A stretch of DNA of 62,782 nucleotides, taken from the NCBI GenBank assembly GCA_002721705.1, contig PBLJ01000020.1, positions 27,799-90,580 of the forward strand. The letters run 5' to 3'. This DNA is from Opitutia bacterium. Its GTDB lineage: Bacteria; Verrucomicrobiota; Verrucomicrobiia; Opitutales; Seribacteraceae. This document shows positions 44,201 to 56,626 of this stretch, piece after piece. The notes beneath the pieces were generated by a model. It saw nothing but the letters and a program-made list of their open reading frames with translations. It did not search any database and was not told where the DNA came from. Both the position numbers and the translations under genes were made by a program. Each line of letters opens with the position of its first letter. The stretch's first letter is position 1.

Positions 44201-44425
44201 ATTCAACGAAATGGACGGATTTAACTAAGTCACAGTCCATTATAACCTTGTCCATCCTGCAGGTGTGCTTTCGTAACCCCTCATGCTTTTGCTTATTGTA
44301 AAAATTTCTAGGTAAAGTGAGAAAATCTTCTTCTCGATATATAAATGATCGAATCCGCTTGCCTTGCAAAACAGGCTGAAGCAATTTCAACTCTCCAATA
44401 CATTCAAGACAACAATTTATAAACA

Positions 44426-45481
44426 GTGGCCAAGACTTCATCAAAACCCAATTCTCCCAAAGGTAGTAATACCGCTTTGGACCACGCTATAGCTGGAATT
44501 AATAAACAATTTGGAGAAGGCTCCATCATGCGCCTTGGCAGTGCTCAGCGCATGAAGGTGTCAGCTATATCCACTGGCTCCCTGGCCATCGACCTGGCAT
44601 TAGGTGTAGGCGGGTTGCCTAAAGGTAGGATAATCGAAATTTACGGCCCAGAATCATCTGGCAAAACGACCTTTTGCCTTAGCGTTGTGGCCGAAGCTCA
44701 AAGAAATGGAGGAAACGCCGTTTTCGTTGACGTTGAACATGCATTGGATCCCCGTTATGCCAAAACTGTTGGAGTTGAGCTTGATAACCTCGTCGTTTCT
44801 CAACCCGAGAGCGGTGAAGACGCGCTGAACATTACCGAAACCCTTATTCGTTCAGGGGCTATAGACGTCATCGTCGTCGACTCAGTTGCCGCCTTGGTAT
44901 CCAAAACGGAACTTGAGGGTCAAATGGGCGATGCAACTGTAGGCGTGCAGGCTCGTATGATGAGTCAGGCCATGCGTCGACTAACTGCAGCTATCAGTAA
45001 AACGCAGACCATCTGTATTTTTACCAATCAAATACGTGAAAAAATAGGGGTTATGTTTGGCAGTCCGGAAACAACGCCAGGCGGGCGGGCATTGAAATTC
45101 TTTTGTTCCGCTCGTTTGGATATCCGACGCATCGGCCAAATCAAGGATTCATCCGGAAAAGTGGTTGGAAACCGTACCCGCGTAAAAGTGGTAAAAAACA
45201 AGGTCGCCCCCCCTTTTACCGAATGCGAGTTCGATATTATGTACAATGAGGGCATATCTCGAACGGGTTCCGTCATTGATCTAGGCGTGGATCATGGAAT
45301 TTTGGAAAAAAAAGGAGCGTGGATATCTCATGAAGGCGAACTTATTGGTCAAGGTCGAGAAGCCGCAAAGCAATCTCTGGCGGACAACCCCGAGCTACTG
45401 GCTTCCTTAACCGAAAAAATACTTGAAAAAGTGGAAGTCTCCGTTGGTTCCGTTTTGGCCAAGGGTGACGAGGGCTCTTAA
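44426..45481 (+). CDS. recA: Recombinase RecA
   Basis: The 351-residue protein has all RecA marks: Walker [11 protein letters not shown] (near residue 72), [17 protein letters not shown], Walker B in [11 protein letters not shown], and the DNA-binding loops. It forms filaments on single-stranded DNA for recombination and SOS induction. The start codon is GTG (VAKTSS...), with no Shine-Dalgarno sequence. No LexA-type box was recognised in the upstream region shared with the decayed alkyltransferase. mnmE follows 19 bp later. Confidence 0.97.
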   Translation: MAKTSSKPNSPKGSNTALDHAIAGINKQFGEGSIMRLGSAQRMKVSAISTGSLAIDLALGVGGLPKGRIIEIYGPESSGKTTFCLSVVAEAQRNGGNAVFVDVEHALDPRYAKTVGVELDNLVVSQPESGEDALNITETLIRSGAIDVIVVDSVAALVSKTELEGQMGDATVGVQARMMSQAMRRLTAAISKTQTICIFTNQIREKIGVMFGSPETTPGGRALKFFCSARLDIRRIGQIKDSSGKVVGNRTRVKVVKNKVAPPFTECEFDIMYNEGISRTGSVIDLGVDHGILEKKGAWISHEGELIGQGREAAKQSLADNPELLASLTEKILEKVEVSVGSVLAKGDEGS

Positions 45482-45500
45482 GCATCGCAAGGATTGACCG

Positions 45501-46856
45501 ATGCTCCCGGGCGAAACAATCGTTGCCTTGGCGACGCCCTCGGGAGAATCCGCCATCGGAATTGTGCGCCTAAGCGGTGATGCTTGCCCATCTCTTGCTG
45601 CTTCGGTCTTTCAGCTCCCCTCCCCTTCCCCGCGCGTAGCCCATTTAGCTGATTATCTCGATTTGCATGACGAGGTTCTCGATCAAGTGCTTTTCATTTT
45701 CTATGCCCAAGGGGCATCATACACCGGTCAACCTTCGCTAGAAATCTTTTGTCATGGCAATCCACTCCTGTTGAGAAAGGTGGTAGATGACCTTTTGGCC
45801 CGCGGTTGTCGCTTGGCTGAACCGGGAGAATTCACACGCCTCGCATTTACTTCAGGAAATATGGAACTCGTTCAAGCCGAGGCGGTTGCGACACTAATAA
45901 AAGCCCGAAGCGAACATGCTCTCAAGGTAGCATCCAGGCACTTGAGTGGTGAAACCGGTCGTTGCGTAAATAAGTTACGCGATCAAATATTGAGTGTTAT
46001 GGCTCATATAGAGGCTTATGTGGATTTCCCGCAAGAAGACCTCCCACCCGAAAACCTGTCGGAACCCATCGCGCAACTTCAGGCAATAGTGACAGTTATG
46101 TCCAGTGCCGCGGAGACGGGCAAATACGCACACCTACTGGAAACGGGAGTACGGACCTTGATTGCAGGAGTCCCCAATGCCGGTAAAAGCAGCCTTTTGA
46201 ATGCGCTTTGTGGCAAATCTCGATCCATCGTCAGCGACCAACCGGGAACAACCAGGGATTATGTTAGTGAACGTATCCATCTAGGCCAATTCGAGATTGA
46301 ACTGATCGATACCGCCGGTTTGCGAAACGAAGCGACGGGCATAGAGCGCATTGGGATGGATAAAACCTTGGAACTGGCCGAGCGTATGGACTTTTTCCTT
46401 CTCGTTCTGGATGCCACCGCGCCCTCCCCTTCCCTTCCACCAGATTTTATCAAAGGCCTTGGGTCCGATAATTGTATTCTTGTGGAAAATAAAATCGATT
46501 TAACCGAAACCAAAAACCACCACGACGTTCTGCCCGACGTTCCACACGCGGCGGTGTCCGCATTGACTGGCGAAGGTATGGACTCCCTGAAGTCGACCTG
46601 GGAACGGATTCTTGAAAAGACACTCCCCTCCCCCACCTCAGCCCCCCTTGTCGTAAATGCCCGACATAGTGAAAGGCTTTGTGTTGCCAAGGACGCTCTT
46701 CATAATGCAATTCGCTTATTGAATGAGGATAAGGCCGTTGATTTGGCCTTGAGTGAGATTCGCTTGGCCATCGACGCGGTTGGAGAAATAACCGGTGGCG
46801 TGGACAACGAGGATATGCTCGACCAACTCTTCCAATCCTTTTGCATCGGCAAGTGA
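45501..46856 (+). CDS. mnmE: tRNA modification GTPase MnmE (TrmE)
   Basis: The 451-residue protein has the N-terminal folate-binding domain (start [16 protein letters not shown]), a helical middle, and an inserted G domain with [14 protein letters not shown] (near residue 222), [14 protein letters not shown] and ENKID. The chain ends in the invariant FCIGK. With MnmG it makes 5-carboxymethylaminomethyluridine at tRNA position 34. Its stop overlaps the likely GTG start of mnmG (GTGA). Confidence 0.96.
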   Translation: MLPGETIVALATPSGESAIGIVRLSGDACPSLAASVFQLPSPSPRVAHLADYLDLHDEVLDQVLFIFYAQGASYTGQPSLEIFCHGNPLLLRKVVDDLLARGCRLAEPGEFTRLAFTSGNMELVQAEAVATLIKARSEHALKVASRHLSGETGRCVNKLRDQILSVMAHIEAYVDFPQEDLPPENLSEPIAQLQAIVTVMSSAAETGKYAHLLETGVRTLIAGVPNAGKSSLLNALCGKSRSIVSDQPGTTRDYVSERIHLGQFEIELIDTAGLRNEATGIERIGMDKTLELAERMDFFLLVLDATAPSPSLPPDFIKGLGSDNCILVENKIDLTETKNHHDVLPDVPHAAVSALTGEGMDSLKSTWERILEKTLPSPTSAPLVVNARHSERLCVAKDALHNAIRLLNEDKAVDLALSEIRLAIDAVGEITGGVDNEDMLDQLFQSFCIGK

Positions 46857-48769
46857 AGACCGGGCTGAAATACGGAGCCTCTCAACCTTACGACGTTATT
46901 GTATGCGGTGCCGGACATGCCGGCTGTGAAGCGGCGTTAGCCGCCGCTCGCATGGGCGCCGACGTTCTGCTCCTGAGTGGCAACGTCGACACCATCGCTC
47001 AAATGAGCTGCAACCCCGCAATCGGTGGCCAAGCCAAGGGTCAGATCGTGCGAGAGATAGATTCTCTGGGAGGAGAAATGGCCCTCAACACGGATTTTAC
47101 CGCCATCCAGTTTAAGTTGCTGAATGCTTCCAAGGGGCCCGCCGTACAGGCTCCGCGCGCGCAGTGCGACAAGAAGGCTTATCAATTCCGAATGAAACAC
47201 CTATTGGAGCAGGCCGAGAACCTAACCCTGTTTCAAGCGCTGGCCACGGGCTTGATCGTTGAAAAAGGAGCCGTAGCGGGAATACGAACGAACCTAGAGG
47301 TCGAGTTTCATGCAAAAACCGTAGTATTGACCACGGGCACGTTCCTGAGAGCCCTCATGCACGTCGGATCCAATAAGAACGAAGGTGGACGGATTGGGGA
47401 TCATGTTGCCAAAGGCCTGTCCGCCAGCTTGGCCGCGTGCGGTATAGAGTTGCAACGACTCAAGACGGGAACGCCGCCGCGCTTGCTTGGCAAAAGCATA
47501 GATTTCGATGGACTCGAGCGACAGGACGGCGATGCAAACCCCACGCGCTTTGCTTTTACGGATACGAGAACCGAGGACGAAACGTTCCACGTGGAACGTC
47601 GGGCCAGATGGTTCCACGTGGAACGTTCCATAGATAAGGGGATCAAGTTTCCTTGGGATGGAGGCGACCAAATTTCTTGCTGGATAACGCGCACAACCAA
47701 GGAAACGGCCCAAGTCATTCGCGATAACCTTTGCAAGTCACCACTCTATGGTGGCGAGATTGAAGGCGTTGGGCCTAGGTATTGTCCTAGTATAGAGGAC
47801 AAAATCGTTAAGTTCGCCGACAAGGAGAGCCACCGACTTCATTTGGAGCCAGAGGGATTGAATACGGACGAGTGGTACGTAAACGGCTTATCTACCAGCT
47901 TGCCTTTCGACGTGCAAAATACCATTCTCCAAACCATACCCGGCCTAGAGAAAGCGATTATGCTAAGACCTGCTTATGCGGTCGAATATGATTTTGCGCC
48001 TCCTACGCAGTTGATGCGGAATATGGAATCGAAAAAACTCAAAAACCTTTTTCTTGCAGGTCAAATCAACGGAACCTCCGGCTATGAGGAGGCGGCCGTT
48101 CAGGGTTTACTCGCCGGAGTCAACGCAGTGCGCAGGGTTCGCCGAGAGGAGCCCATGGTCATAGGCAGAGAAGAGGGTTATGCCGGAGTTTTGGTGGATG
48201 ACTTGGTAACCAAGGGAACCAGGGAACCTTACAGGATGTTCACGAGCCGAGCCGAGTTCCGACTGTTGTTCAACCATGGGAGCGCGGATTTACGGATGTA
48301 TAGACATGCGGAAGAATGCAATTTGTATTCAAGGGATCGTCTTCACGCAGTGCGCAAGAAGCGTGATGCCGTCCAGCAATGGGCTGGAGATCTAGAAACT
48401 ATTCGCGTGGAGGGTGTATCCGGTGGCGACTTTTTGCGTAGGGGAGGGGACCCCTCAAAATTACCTGAGAAATTCCTGGATTTGTCAGAGACCACGCGCG
48501 AAGAGATTTTATACCGCGTGAAATACAAGGGATACTTGGATCGAGAATTCCGCAGTGTCGCGAAATTGGCTCAATCGGAACAGGTCAGGATTCCCGAGGA
48601 CGTCGACTATGCAACAGTCTCAGGGTTGCGCAAGGAGAGCGCGGAAAAGTTAAAAGAGGTACAACCCACTACCTTGGGGCAAGCTTCTCGAATCAGTGGG
48701 GTTAATCCCGCGGACGTCAACGTGCTCATGATATATTTATCCGCCCGCTCCCGTCGTTCGAAAGGGTAG
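46853..48769 (+). CDS. mnmG: tRNA uridine-5-carboxymethylaminomethyl modification enzyme MnmG (GidA)
   Basis: From GTG 46853 the protein has 638 residues (an in-frame TTG lies at 46841). It begins with the FAD Rossmann loop [20 protein letters not shown] and contains [19 protein letters not shown] and the C-terminal RVPEDVDY-like segment (here RIPEDVDY). It works with MnmE on tRNA wobble uridine. Near residues 235-265, between FAFTDTR and CWITRTT, it is about 28 residues longer than the E. coli protein, which goes almost directly from FSF to CYIT. That extra part contains FHVER twice, nine residues apart, and both FHVER codon runs form parS palindromes. trmB follows after one base. Confidence 0.95.
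   Translation: MKTGLKYGASQPYDVIVCGAGHAGCEAALAAARMGADVLLLSGNVDTIAQMSCNPAIGGQAKGQIVREIDSLGGEMALNTDFTAIQFKLLNASKGPAVQAPRAQCDKKAYQFRMKHLLEQAENLTLFQALATGLIVEKGAVAGIRTNLEVEFHAKTVVLTTGTFLRALMHVGSNKNEGGRIGDHVAKGLSASLAACGIELQRLKTGTPPRLLGKSIDFDGLERQDGDANPTRFAFTDTRTEDETFHVERRARWFHVERSIDKGIKFPWDGGDQISCWITRTTKETAQVIRDNLCKSPLYGGEIEGVGPRYCPSIEDKIVKFADKESHRLHLEPEGLNTDEWYVNGLSTSLPFDVQNTILQTIPGLEKAIMLRPAYAVEYDFAPPTQLMRNMESKKLKNLFLAGQINGTSGYEEAAVQGLLAGVNAVRRVRREEPMVIGREEGYAGVLVDDLVTKGTREPYRMFTSRAEFRLLFNHGSADLRMYRHAEECNLYSRDRLHAVRKKRDAVQQWAGDLETIRVEGVSGGDFLRRGGDPSKLPEKFLDLSETTREEILYRVKYKGYLDREFRSVAKLAQSEQVRIPEDVDYATVSGLRKESAEKLKEVQPTTLGQASRISGVNPADVNVLMIYLSARSRRSKG
47582..47599. promoter_or_regulatory. parS: parS-like ParB-binding site 1 within mnmG
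   Basis: ACGTTCCACGTGGAACGT is an 18-bp perfect palindrome containing GTTCCACGTGGAAC, which fits the chromosomal parS consensus GTTNCACGTGNAAC at every fixed position. ParB binds such sites and spreads to segregate the origin. It lies inside mnmG and encodes Phe-His-Val-Glu-Arg. Confidence 0.8.
47610..47625. promoter_or_regulatory. parS: parS-like ParB-binding site 2 within mnmG
   Basis: GGTTCCACGTGGAACG contains a second copy of GTTCCACGTGGAAC, centred 27 bp from site 1 and in the same codon frame (Phe-His-Val-Glu-Arg). Two exact copies so close together are very unlikely by chance. Confidence 0.8.
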
Positions 48770-48770
48770 G

Positions 48771-49373
48771 GTGGTGTCGCAGGAACCTTACCACCGCCTG
48801 CTGGAGGCTGATCGCCGAAAGGCTCACATCAAATTGTTGTTGGAAGAAATAACGCAGGGCGAAGTTCCTGCGGGAGGCGTTACTTTGGAGTTGGGGTGTG
48901 GACATGGGCACTGGTTGACGGCATATGCTCAGGAAAATCCCGAACGATTGTGTCTCGGGGTCGACCTGATAACCAGGCGGATTGAACGAGCCAATCGCAA
49001 AAAGGACAAAAGAGACCTGCCTCACCTTCATTTCTTTAAGGCGGAAGCCATGGAGCTTCTTCAGGCGATGAATGATTCTATTCAAATCGACGTCACCATT
49101 TTGCTTTTCCCGGACCCTTGGCCCAAGAAGCGGCATCATAAGCGCAGACTGATTAACAAGCGCTTTCTCGACCTCTTGGCCAAGCGATCACGCAAAGGGG
49201 GGCAGTTATTTTTCAGAACGGATCATGAAGGATATTTTACTTGGGCCAGGGAGGCTCTCGAAAATAATGCCTCTTGGGAATGGACACCCGACCAACCATG
49301 GCCATTGGAGCATGAAACCATTTTTCAAAACTTGCTGCCCCACCATCAGTCACTAGCAGCGAGAATAACATAA
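48771..49373 (+). CDS. trmB: tRNA (guanine-N7-)-methyltransferase TrmB
   Basis: The 200-residue protein has the SAM-binding motif TLELGCGHGHWLTAYA near residue 40, GVDLITRRIERA, and the family segment LLFPDPWPKKRHHKRRL (near 110), then FFRTDHEGYF. It methylates G46 in tRNA. Two GTG codons stand at the start (48771 and 48774) after AAAGGGTAGG, which could serve as a ribosome-binding site. In many bacteria rsmG follows mnmG; here trmB takes that place. Confidence 0.92.
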   Translation: MVSQEPYHRLLEADRRKAHIKLLLEEITQGEVPAGGVTLELGCGHGHWLTAYAQENPERLCLGVDLITRRIERANRKKDKRDLPHLHFFKAEAMELLQAMNDSIQIDVTILLFPDPWPKKRHHKRRLINKRFLDLLAKRSRKGGQLFFRTDHEGYFTWAREALENNASWEWTPDQPWPLEHETIFQNLLPHHQSLAARIT

Positions 49374-49400
49374 ACCGATAATAGTAAACAGCTTACAACC

Positions 49401-49571
49401 CTAATTATATTCAGCCCACAAAATCCAACCCGCTTGAGCGAGCATGGCGAGGGTAACCATCGTATAAACCCAGCAGGAAAAAGCATCCAACCCCATGCCT
49501 GCCGAGCGTGTTTCAACCATAAGGCTGGATTGGGGGGAAGGAGGGGAGGGGAGTGATGAATCGGCGGCCAT
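49401..49571 (-). CDS. Possible 56-residue small membrane protein
   Basis: An ATG at 49571 opens a frame for 56 residues with a Ser/Pro-rich start, then a hydrophobic stretch (AFSCWVYTMVTLAMLAQAGW) that could cross the membrane once. It is antisense to the run of the surrounding genes and has no clear ribosome-binding site. It is the only credible coding content of the 434-base gap between trmB and atpB apart from a promoter. Treat as tentative. Confidence 0.3.
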   Translation of the reverse strand: MAADSSLPSPPSPQSSLMVETRSAGMGLDAFSCWVYTMVTLAMLAQAGWILWAEYN

Positions 49572-49752
49572 GTCGACAGTTTATTGGGATTAACCATCTC
49601 ATTTCTTCCGAATAGGCAATCGAAACCAATTAGCCACCCCTTTGCCCATTAGCTCAACTTTACTTTGATAAAGCCTTGTCATTAGATGGGCGAAAGAGCC
49701 CTGAGGACAAGCGGGTATTCCGGACAGTTTTGATAAAACTTTGAAAAGCTCG

Positions 49753-49780
49753 TTGACGAGCGGCGAAAGATATCTAGATA
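49753..49780 (+). promoter_or_regulatory. Candidate promoter of the atp operon
   Basis: TTGACG (49753-49758), 16 bases, then TAGATA (49775-49780) resemble a sigma-70 promoter, 27 bp before the atpB ATG. A perfect TATAAT stands closer, at 49795-49800, but would leave almost no leader. Confidence 0.5.
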
Positions 49781-49807
49781 AGCTTCGCTCTTATTATAAT
49801 TCGACGC

Positions 49808-51000
<1,193 letters not shown>

Positions 51001-51060
51001 TGCACATTGTGGACGGACAGAGTCGTTAAACCAAACTAACCTTTATGGACCATCGACAAA

Positions 51061-51609
51061 ATGATTGAAATATTAGCTGAGGGCGGTTTGGAGGCAGCTG
51101 TAACGCAAATTGCAGAAAACTTTGGGCTGAACGGGCCGCTTCTGATTGCCCAAATCATAAACTTCGCGATTGTAGCCTACTTGATTTGGAGATTCGCCTT
51201 CAAAGGGATTCTTTCGACCATCAAGGATCGAGAAGAGCAAATAGCCGACTCCCTCAAGAACGCGGAAAAAATCAAGATTCAGCTCGAGGAAACCGAGCGC
51301 AAGCAGGAAGAAACCCTGAAAGATGCTTCAGTAGAGGCGCAAAAGACGGTTTCACAGGCTCGTGACCAAGCAAAAGCGCACATTGATGCGCAACGCGAGG
51401 AGGCCGAAAAGCAAGCGGAAGAGATTGTTCGCAAAGCCCATGAGGCCATGAATCTGGAAAAACAACGCGTACTGGAGGAGGCCCGCGAAGAGATTGCCTC
51501 CTTGGTCGTCATGGCCACTACCCGGGTTTTGGGGCGCGAGCTAAGTGGCGAGGAAAGAGAGCGCTTTAGTGCCACCGCCGCTCGAGAAGTGAAACTAGAC
51601 TCGAACTAG
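51061..51609 (+). CDS. atpF: ATP synthase F0 subunit b
   Basis: The 182-residue protein has one N-terminal membrane helix (LIAQIINFAIVAYLIWRFAF) followed by a long, charged, right-handed coiled-coil region rich in Glu, Lys and Gln to about residue 150, which forms the peripheral stalk. The end binds subunit delta. A leader of mainly A and C precedes the ATG, without a Shine-Dalgarno sequence. Confidence 0.93.
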   Translation: MIEILAEGGLEAAVTQIAENFGLNGPLLIAQIINFAIVAYLIWRFAFKGILSTIKDREEQIADSLKNAEKIKIQLEETERKQEETLKDASVEAQKTVSQARDQAKAHIDAQREEAEKQAEEIVRKAHEAMNLEKQRVLEEAREEIASLVVMATTRVLGRELSGEERERFSATAAREVKLDSN

Positions 51610-51614
51610 CGAAG

Positions 51615-52013
51615 ATGGCCATCTCCCATAAAGTTCGTGAGCTCGCCAAGAAATTGGTTCAACTCTCCCTTGACGAAGAGGGACGGGTGCTTGAAGAGAA
51701 GGTTCACGAAGTACTGGAATCCCTTCGGGCGAAACCGCCTCGCGAACACAAGGCCTTGCTTCGCGTCTACATGGATCGCATCAAGCGCGAAATTGCGAAA
51801 GGTGTTGCCGTGGTCGAATATGCAGGCAAGCCCGACGATTCCTCCATCGAAACCTTGCAGCGAGCCCTGACCGAGCATTACGGGCGGGGCATTCAAGTGG
51901 AATTGCGAGAAAACGCCGACCTGCTCGCAGGCATCCGCGTAACCGTTGGCGACGACGTTTACGAGGATTCCGCGGCCACACGCATTCGCCCACTCGCCCG
52001 TGCATTGATTTAA
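51615..52013 (+). CDS. atpH: ATP synthase F1 subunit delta, short form
   Basis: At 132 residues this is about 45 shorter than typical delta subunits (about 177). The C-terminal part with [20 protein letters not shown] and the end RIRPLARAL match the family. The N-terminal six-helix domain that contacts subunit alpha seems reduced to about 90 residues starting [14 protein letters not shown]. Position between atpF and atpA confirms the identity. No frameshift is seen that would explain the short length. Confidence 0.85.
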   Translation: MAISHKVRELAKKLVQLSLDEEGRVLEEKVHEVLESLRAKPPREHKALLRVYMDRIKREIAKGVAVVEYAGKPDDSSIETLQRALTEHYGRGIQVELRENADLLAGIRVTVGDDVYEDSAATRIRPLARALI

Positions 52014-52056
52014 CCCTTCCACACTTTTTAACGATTTAATCCAAAGAAAACGATCC

Positions 52057-53589
52057 ATGAGCGCGATTGCAGAACTAATACAAAAGGAAATTGAAAGCCT
52101 GTCCACGGACGCCACCCGAACCAACGTCGGACGCATCACGACCTTGGCTGATGGGGTCGCCCGCGTGGACGGGTTGTCCAAGGTGATGTTCAACGAGATG
52201 ATCGAATTCCCCGGTGACATTTTCGGGATCGCCCTGAATCTTGAGGAAGATTCAGTTGGCTGCGTCATATTAGGGGATGCCAGCGCCTTGAAGGAGGGCG
52301 ATGAGGCCCAAACCACCGGACGCCTCCTTTCTGTTCCGGTCGGCAAGGGTTTGTTGGGACGCGTAGTGGATGCCATTGGCCGTCCTGTGGACGACAAGGG
52401 CCCGATCGACTCGAACGAAAATTATCCAGTCGAGCGAATTGCCCCCGGCATTATCCCGCGTCAATCCGTGGACCAACCCCTTCAGTCCGGAATTATGGCC
52501 ATCGACTCGATGATTCCCGTGGGGCGAGGGCAGCGTGAATTGATCATCGGGGATCGTTCCACCGGCAAGACGACCATTGCCATCGATACCATCATTAACC
52601 AAGCGAAAATCAACAAGCAAGGGGCGGATAGCGGAGGAGAGGATTTCCGTCCCGTATACTCCATCTACGTTGCGGTAGGTCAGAAAAATTCCAACGTAGC
52701 CCGCACTATAAAGACATTGGAGGAAAATGGCGCGATGGAATACACCACCGTGGTCACGGCACCCGCCGCTGACAATCCGGCCAATCAGTATTTGGCCCCC
52801 TATGCTGGCTGCGCCATGGGCGAATGGTTTCTCCAAAATGGCCAAGATGCCCTGATCGTTTACGATGACCTTTCCAAGCATGCGGTTGCCTATCGGCAAA
52901 TTTCCCTCATTTTGAAACGGCCTTCCGGGCGTGAAGCATACCCAGGAGACGTGTTTTACCTTCATTCTCGCCTGCTGGAAAGATCCGCTCGCTTGAATAA
53001 GGACAGTGGCAATGGTTCCCTGACGGCGTTACCGATCATCGAAACCCAAATGGGAGATGTTTCGGGTTATATTCCGACCAACGTCATTTCCATTACCGAT
53101 GGCCAAATTTTCTTGGAAACCGACCTTTTTAACAAAGGCATTAGGCCGGCGGTTTCAGTAGGCTTGTCGGTTTCACGAGTAGGTTCCGCCGCTCAGGTAA
53201 AAGCCTACAAGAAGGTTGCGGGTAAAGTGAAATTGCAACTTGCCCAGTTTCGTGAATTAGCGGCATTTTCGCAGTTCGAATCAGATTTGGATGCCGCAAC
53301 CAAGGCACAGTTGGATCGTGGCGCCCGCATCGTCGAGATGTTCAAGCAAGGAGCCTTTTGTCCAGTGCCAGTTGAAATTCAAACTGGTGTTATGTGGACC
53401 ATGGAAAACGACTTCTTTGACTCCATTGAAGTGACTCGAATCACCGAAGCCGTGGAAAGCCTCAAGGAGTTTCTTGGAAGCAGCGGCAAGGATGTAACCG
53501 ATAAAATCCGTAAGGAGGGCAACCTTACCGAGGAAATAGAGGAAGAATTGAGGCGTGCGGTTGAGGACTGGAAACGATCCTTTGCCTAA
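52057..53589 (+). CDS. atpA: ATP synthase F1 subunit alpha
   Basis: The 510-residue non-catalytic nucleotide-binding subunit has Walker [16 protein letters not shown] (near residue 164), where most bacteria have GDRQTGKT, and the segments [13 protein letters not shown] and [16 protein letters not shown] (here [16 protein letters not shown]). It alternates with beta in the F1 hexamer. A leader with AAAGAAAACGATCC and no strong Shine-Dalgarno sequence precedes the ATG. Confidence 0.97.
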   Translation: MSAIAELIQKEIESLSTDATRTNVGRITTLADGVARVDGLSKVMFNEMIEFPGDIFGIALNLEEDSVGCVILGDASALKEGDEAQTTGRLLSVPVGKGLLGRVVDAIGRPVDDKGPIDSNENYPVERIAPGIIPRQSVDQPLQSGIMAIDSMIPVGRGQRELIIGDRSTGKTTIAIDTIINQAKINKQGADSGGEDFRPVYSIYVAVGQKNSNVARTIKTLEENGAMEYTTVVTAPAADNPANQYLAPYAGCAMGEWFLQNGQDALIVYDDLSKHAVAYRQISLILKRPSGREAYPGDVFYLHSRLLERSARLNKDSGNGSLTALPIIETQMGDVSGYIPTNVISITDGQIFLETDLFNKGIRPAVSVGLSVSRVGSAAQVKAYKKVAGKVKLQLAQFRELAAFSQFESDLDAATKAQLDRGARIVEMFKQGAFCPVPVEIQTGVMWTMENDFFDSIEVTRITEAVESLKEFLGSSGKDVTDKIRKEGNLTEEIEEELRRAVEDWKRSFA

Positions 53590-53636
53590 GCTCCATGCTT
53601 TCCCGTTAACCGCAACACTTCACCAACAAAACGCAA

Positions 53637-55996
<2,360 letters not shown>

Positions 55997-56020
55997 TCTC
56001 TTTTGTTCCCAACCAAAGCC

Positions 56021-56434
56021 ATGTCACTTACACTTGATATAGTAACACCCGACGCCAAGGTATATTCCGAAAGCGTGGATGAAGTCGGTTTCCCGACTTC
56101 GGAAGGACGCATTCACGTTTTGCCGCACCATATTCCCTTGATTGCGAAGTTGAACGCCGGCGATATAAAAGTGCACAAGGGAAATAAAGTCGAGATGTTG
56201 GCCGTAGGTACAGGATTCGTGGAAGTGTATGGCGACAAGGTTTCCATCCTTACGGATCAGGCGATCAACGTCGAGGAGGTCGATGACAAGGATATCGACG
56301 AAGCGATCAAGCGTGCGCAAGAAGCGCTCGAAGAAGGTAAAAAGAGCGATATAGACGCCGCCGAAATCGAACGCTTGGAGGCGGCCGCGAGGTTCGCTAT
56401 GGCGCAGCAGATAGCGCGGGGCAAACGACGCTGA
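56021..56434 (+). CDS. atpC: ATP synthase F1 subunit epsilon
   Basis: From ATG 56021 (MSLTLDIVTPDAKVYSE) the protein has 137 residues; the frame opens at TTG 56003. The N-terminal beta sandwich contains GRIHVLPHHIPLIAKL, and the C-terminal two-helix part (EAIKRAQEALEEGK and on) is the regulatory arm. It closes the operon atpB-E-F-H-A-G-D-C and is followed by an inverted repeat and a tRNA gene. Confidence 0.94.
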   Translation: MSLTLDIVTPDAKVYSESVDEVGFPTSEGRIHVLPHHIPLIAKLNAGDIKVHKGNKVEMLAVGTGFVEVYGDKVSILTDQAINVEEVDDKDIDEAIKRAQEALEEGKKSDIDAAEIERLEAAARFAMAQQIARGKRR

Positions 56435-56439
56435 CGCCA

Positions 56440-56481
56440 ATACTCCGCCTGTGGGCTTGCCAGCCCAACTTTCATGGAGTA
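56440..56481 (+). terminator. Candidate terminator after atpC
   Basis: Nested inverted repeats: outer TACTCC/GGAGTA and inner TGGGCT/AGCCCA with a five-base loop. The T tract is not immediate; CTTTTTCC follows at about 56497. It ends the atp operon or separates it from the tRNA. Confidence 0.4.
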
Positions 56482-56508
56482 GGAATTAAGGCTTAACTTT
56501 TTCCTACA

Positions 56509-56584
<76 letters not shown>

Positions 56585-56626
56585 CCTGAAGAGCTATATA
56601 TCCCTTAACTTAACTTAGGCGGACTT

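Noticed and set aside
43902..44444. 180-codon open frame on the minus strand before recA
   Set aside because: It runs over the recA start codon on the other strand, has no family match, and crosses the region where the alkyltransferase core is readable in a different frame. It looks like an accidental frame through a decayed gene.
49346..49597. 83-codon minus-strand frame between trmB and atpB
   Set aside because: It overlaps the trmB end, and its Pro/Trp-rich composition looks like a frame shadow of the 56-codon frame, which has a more natural membrane segment.
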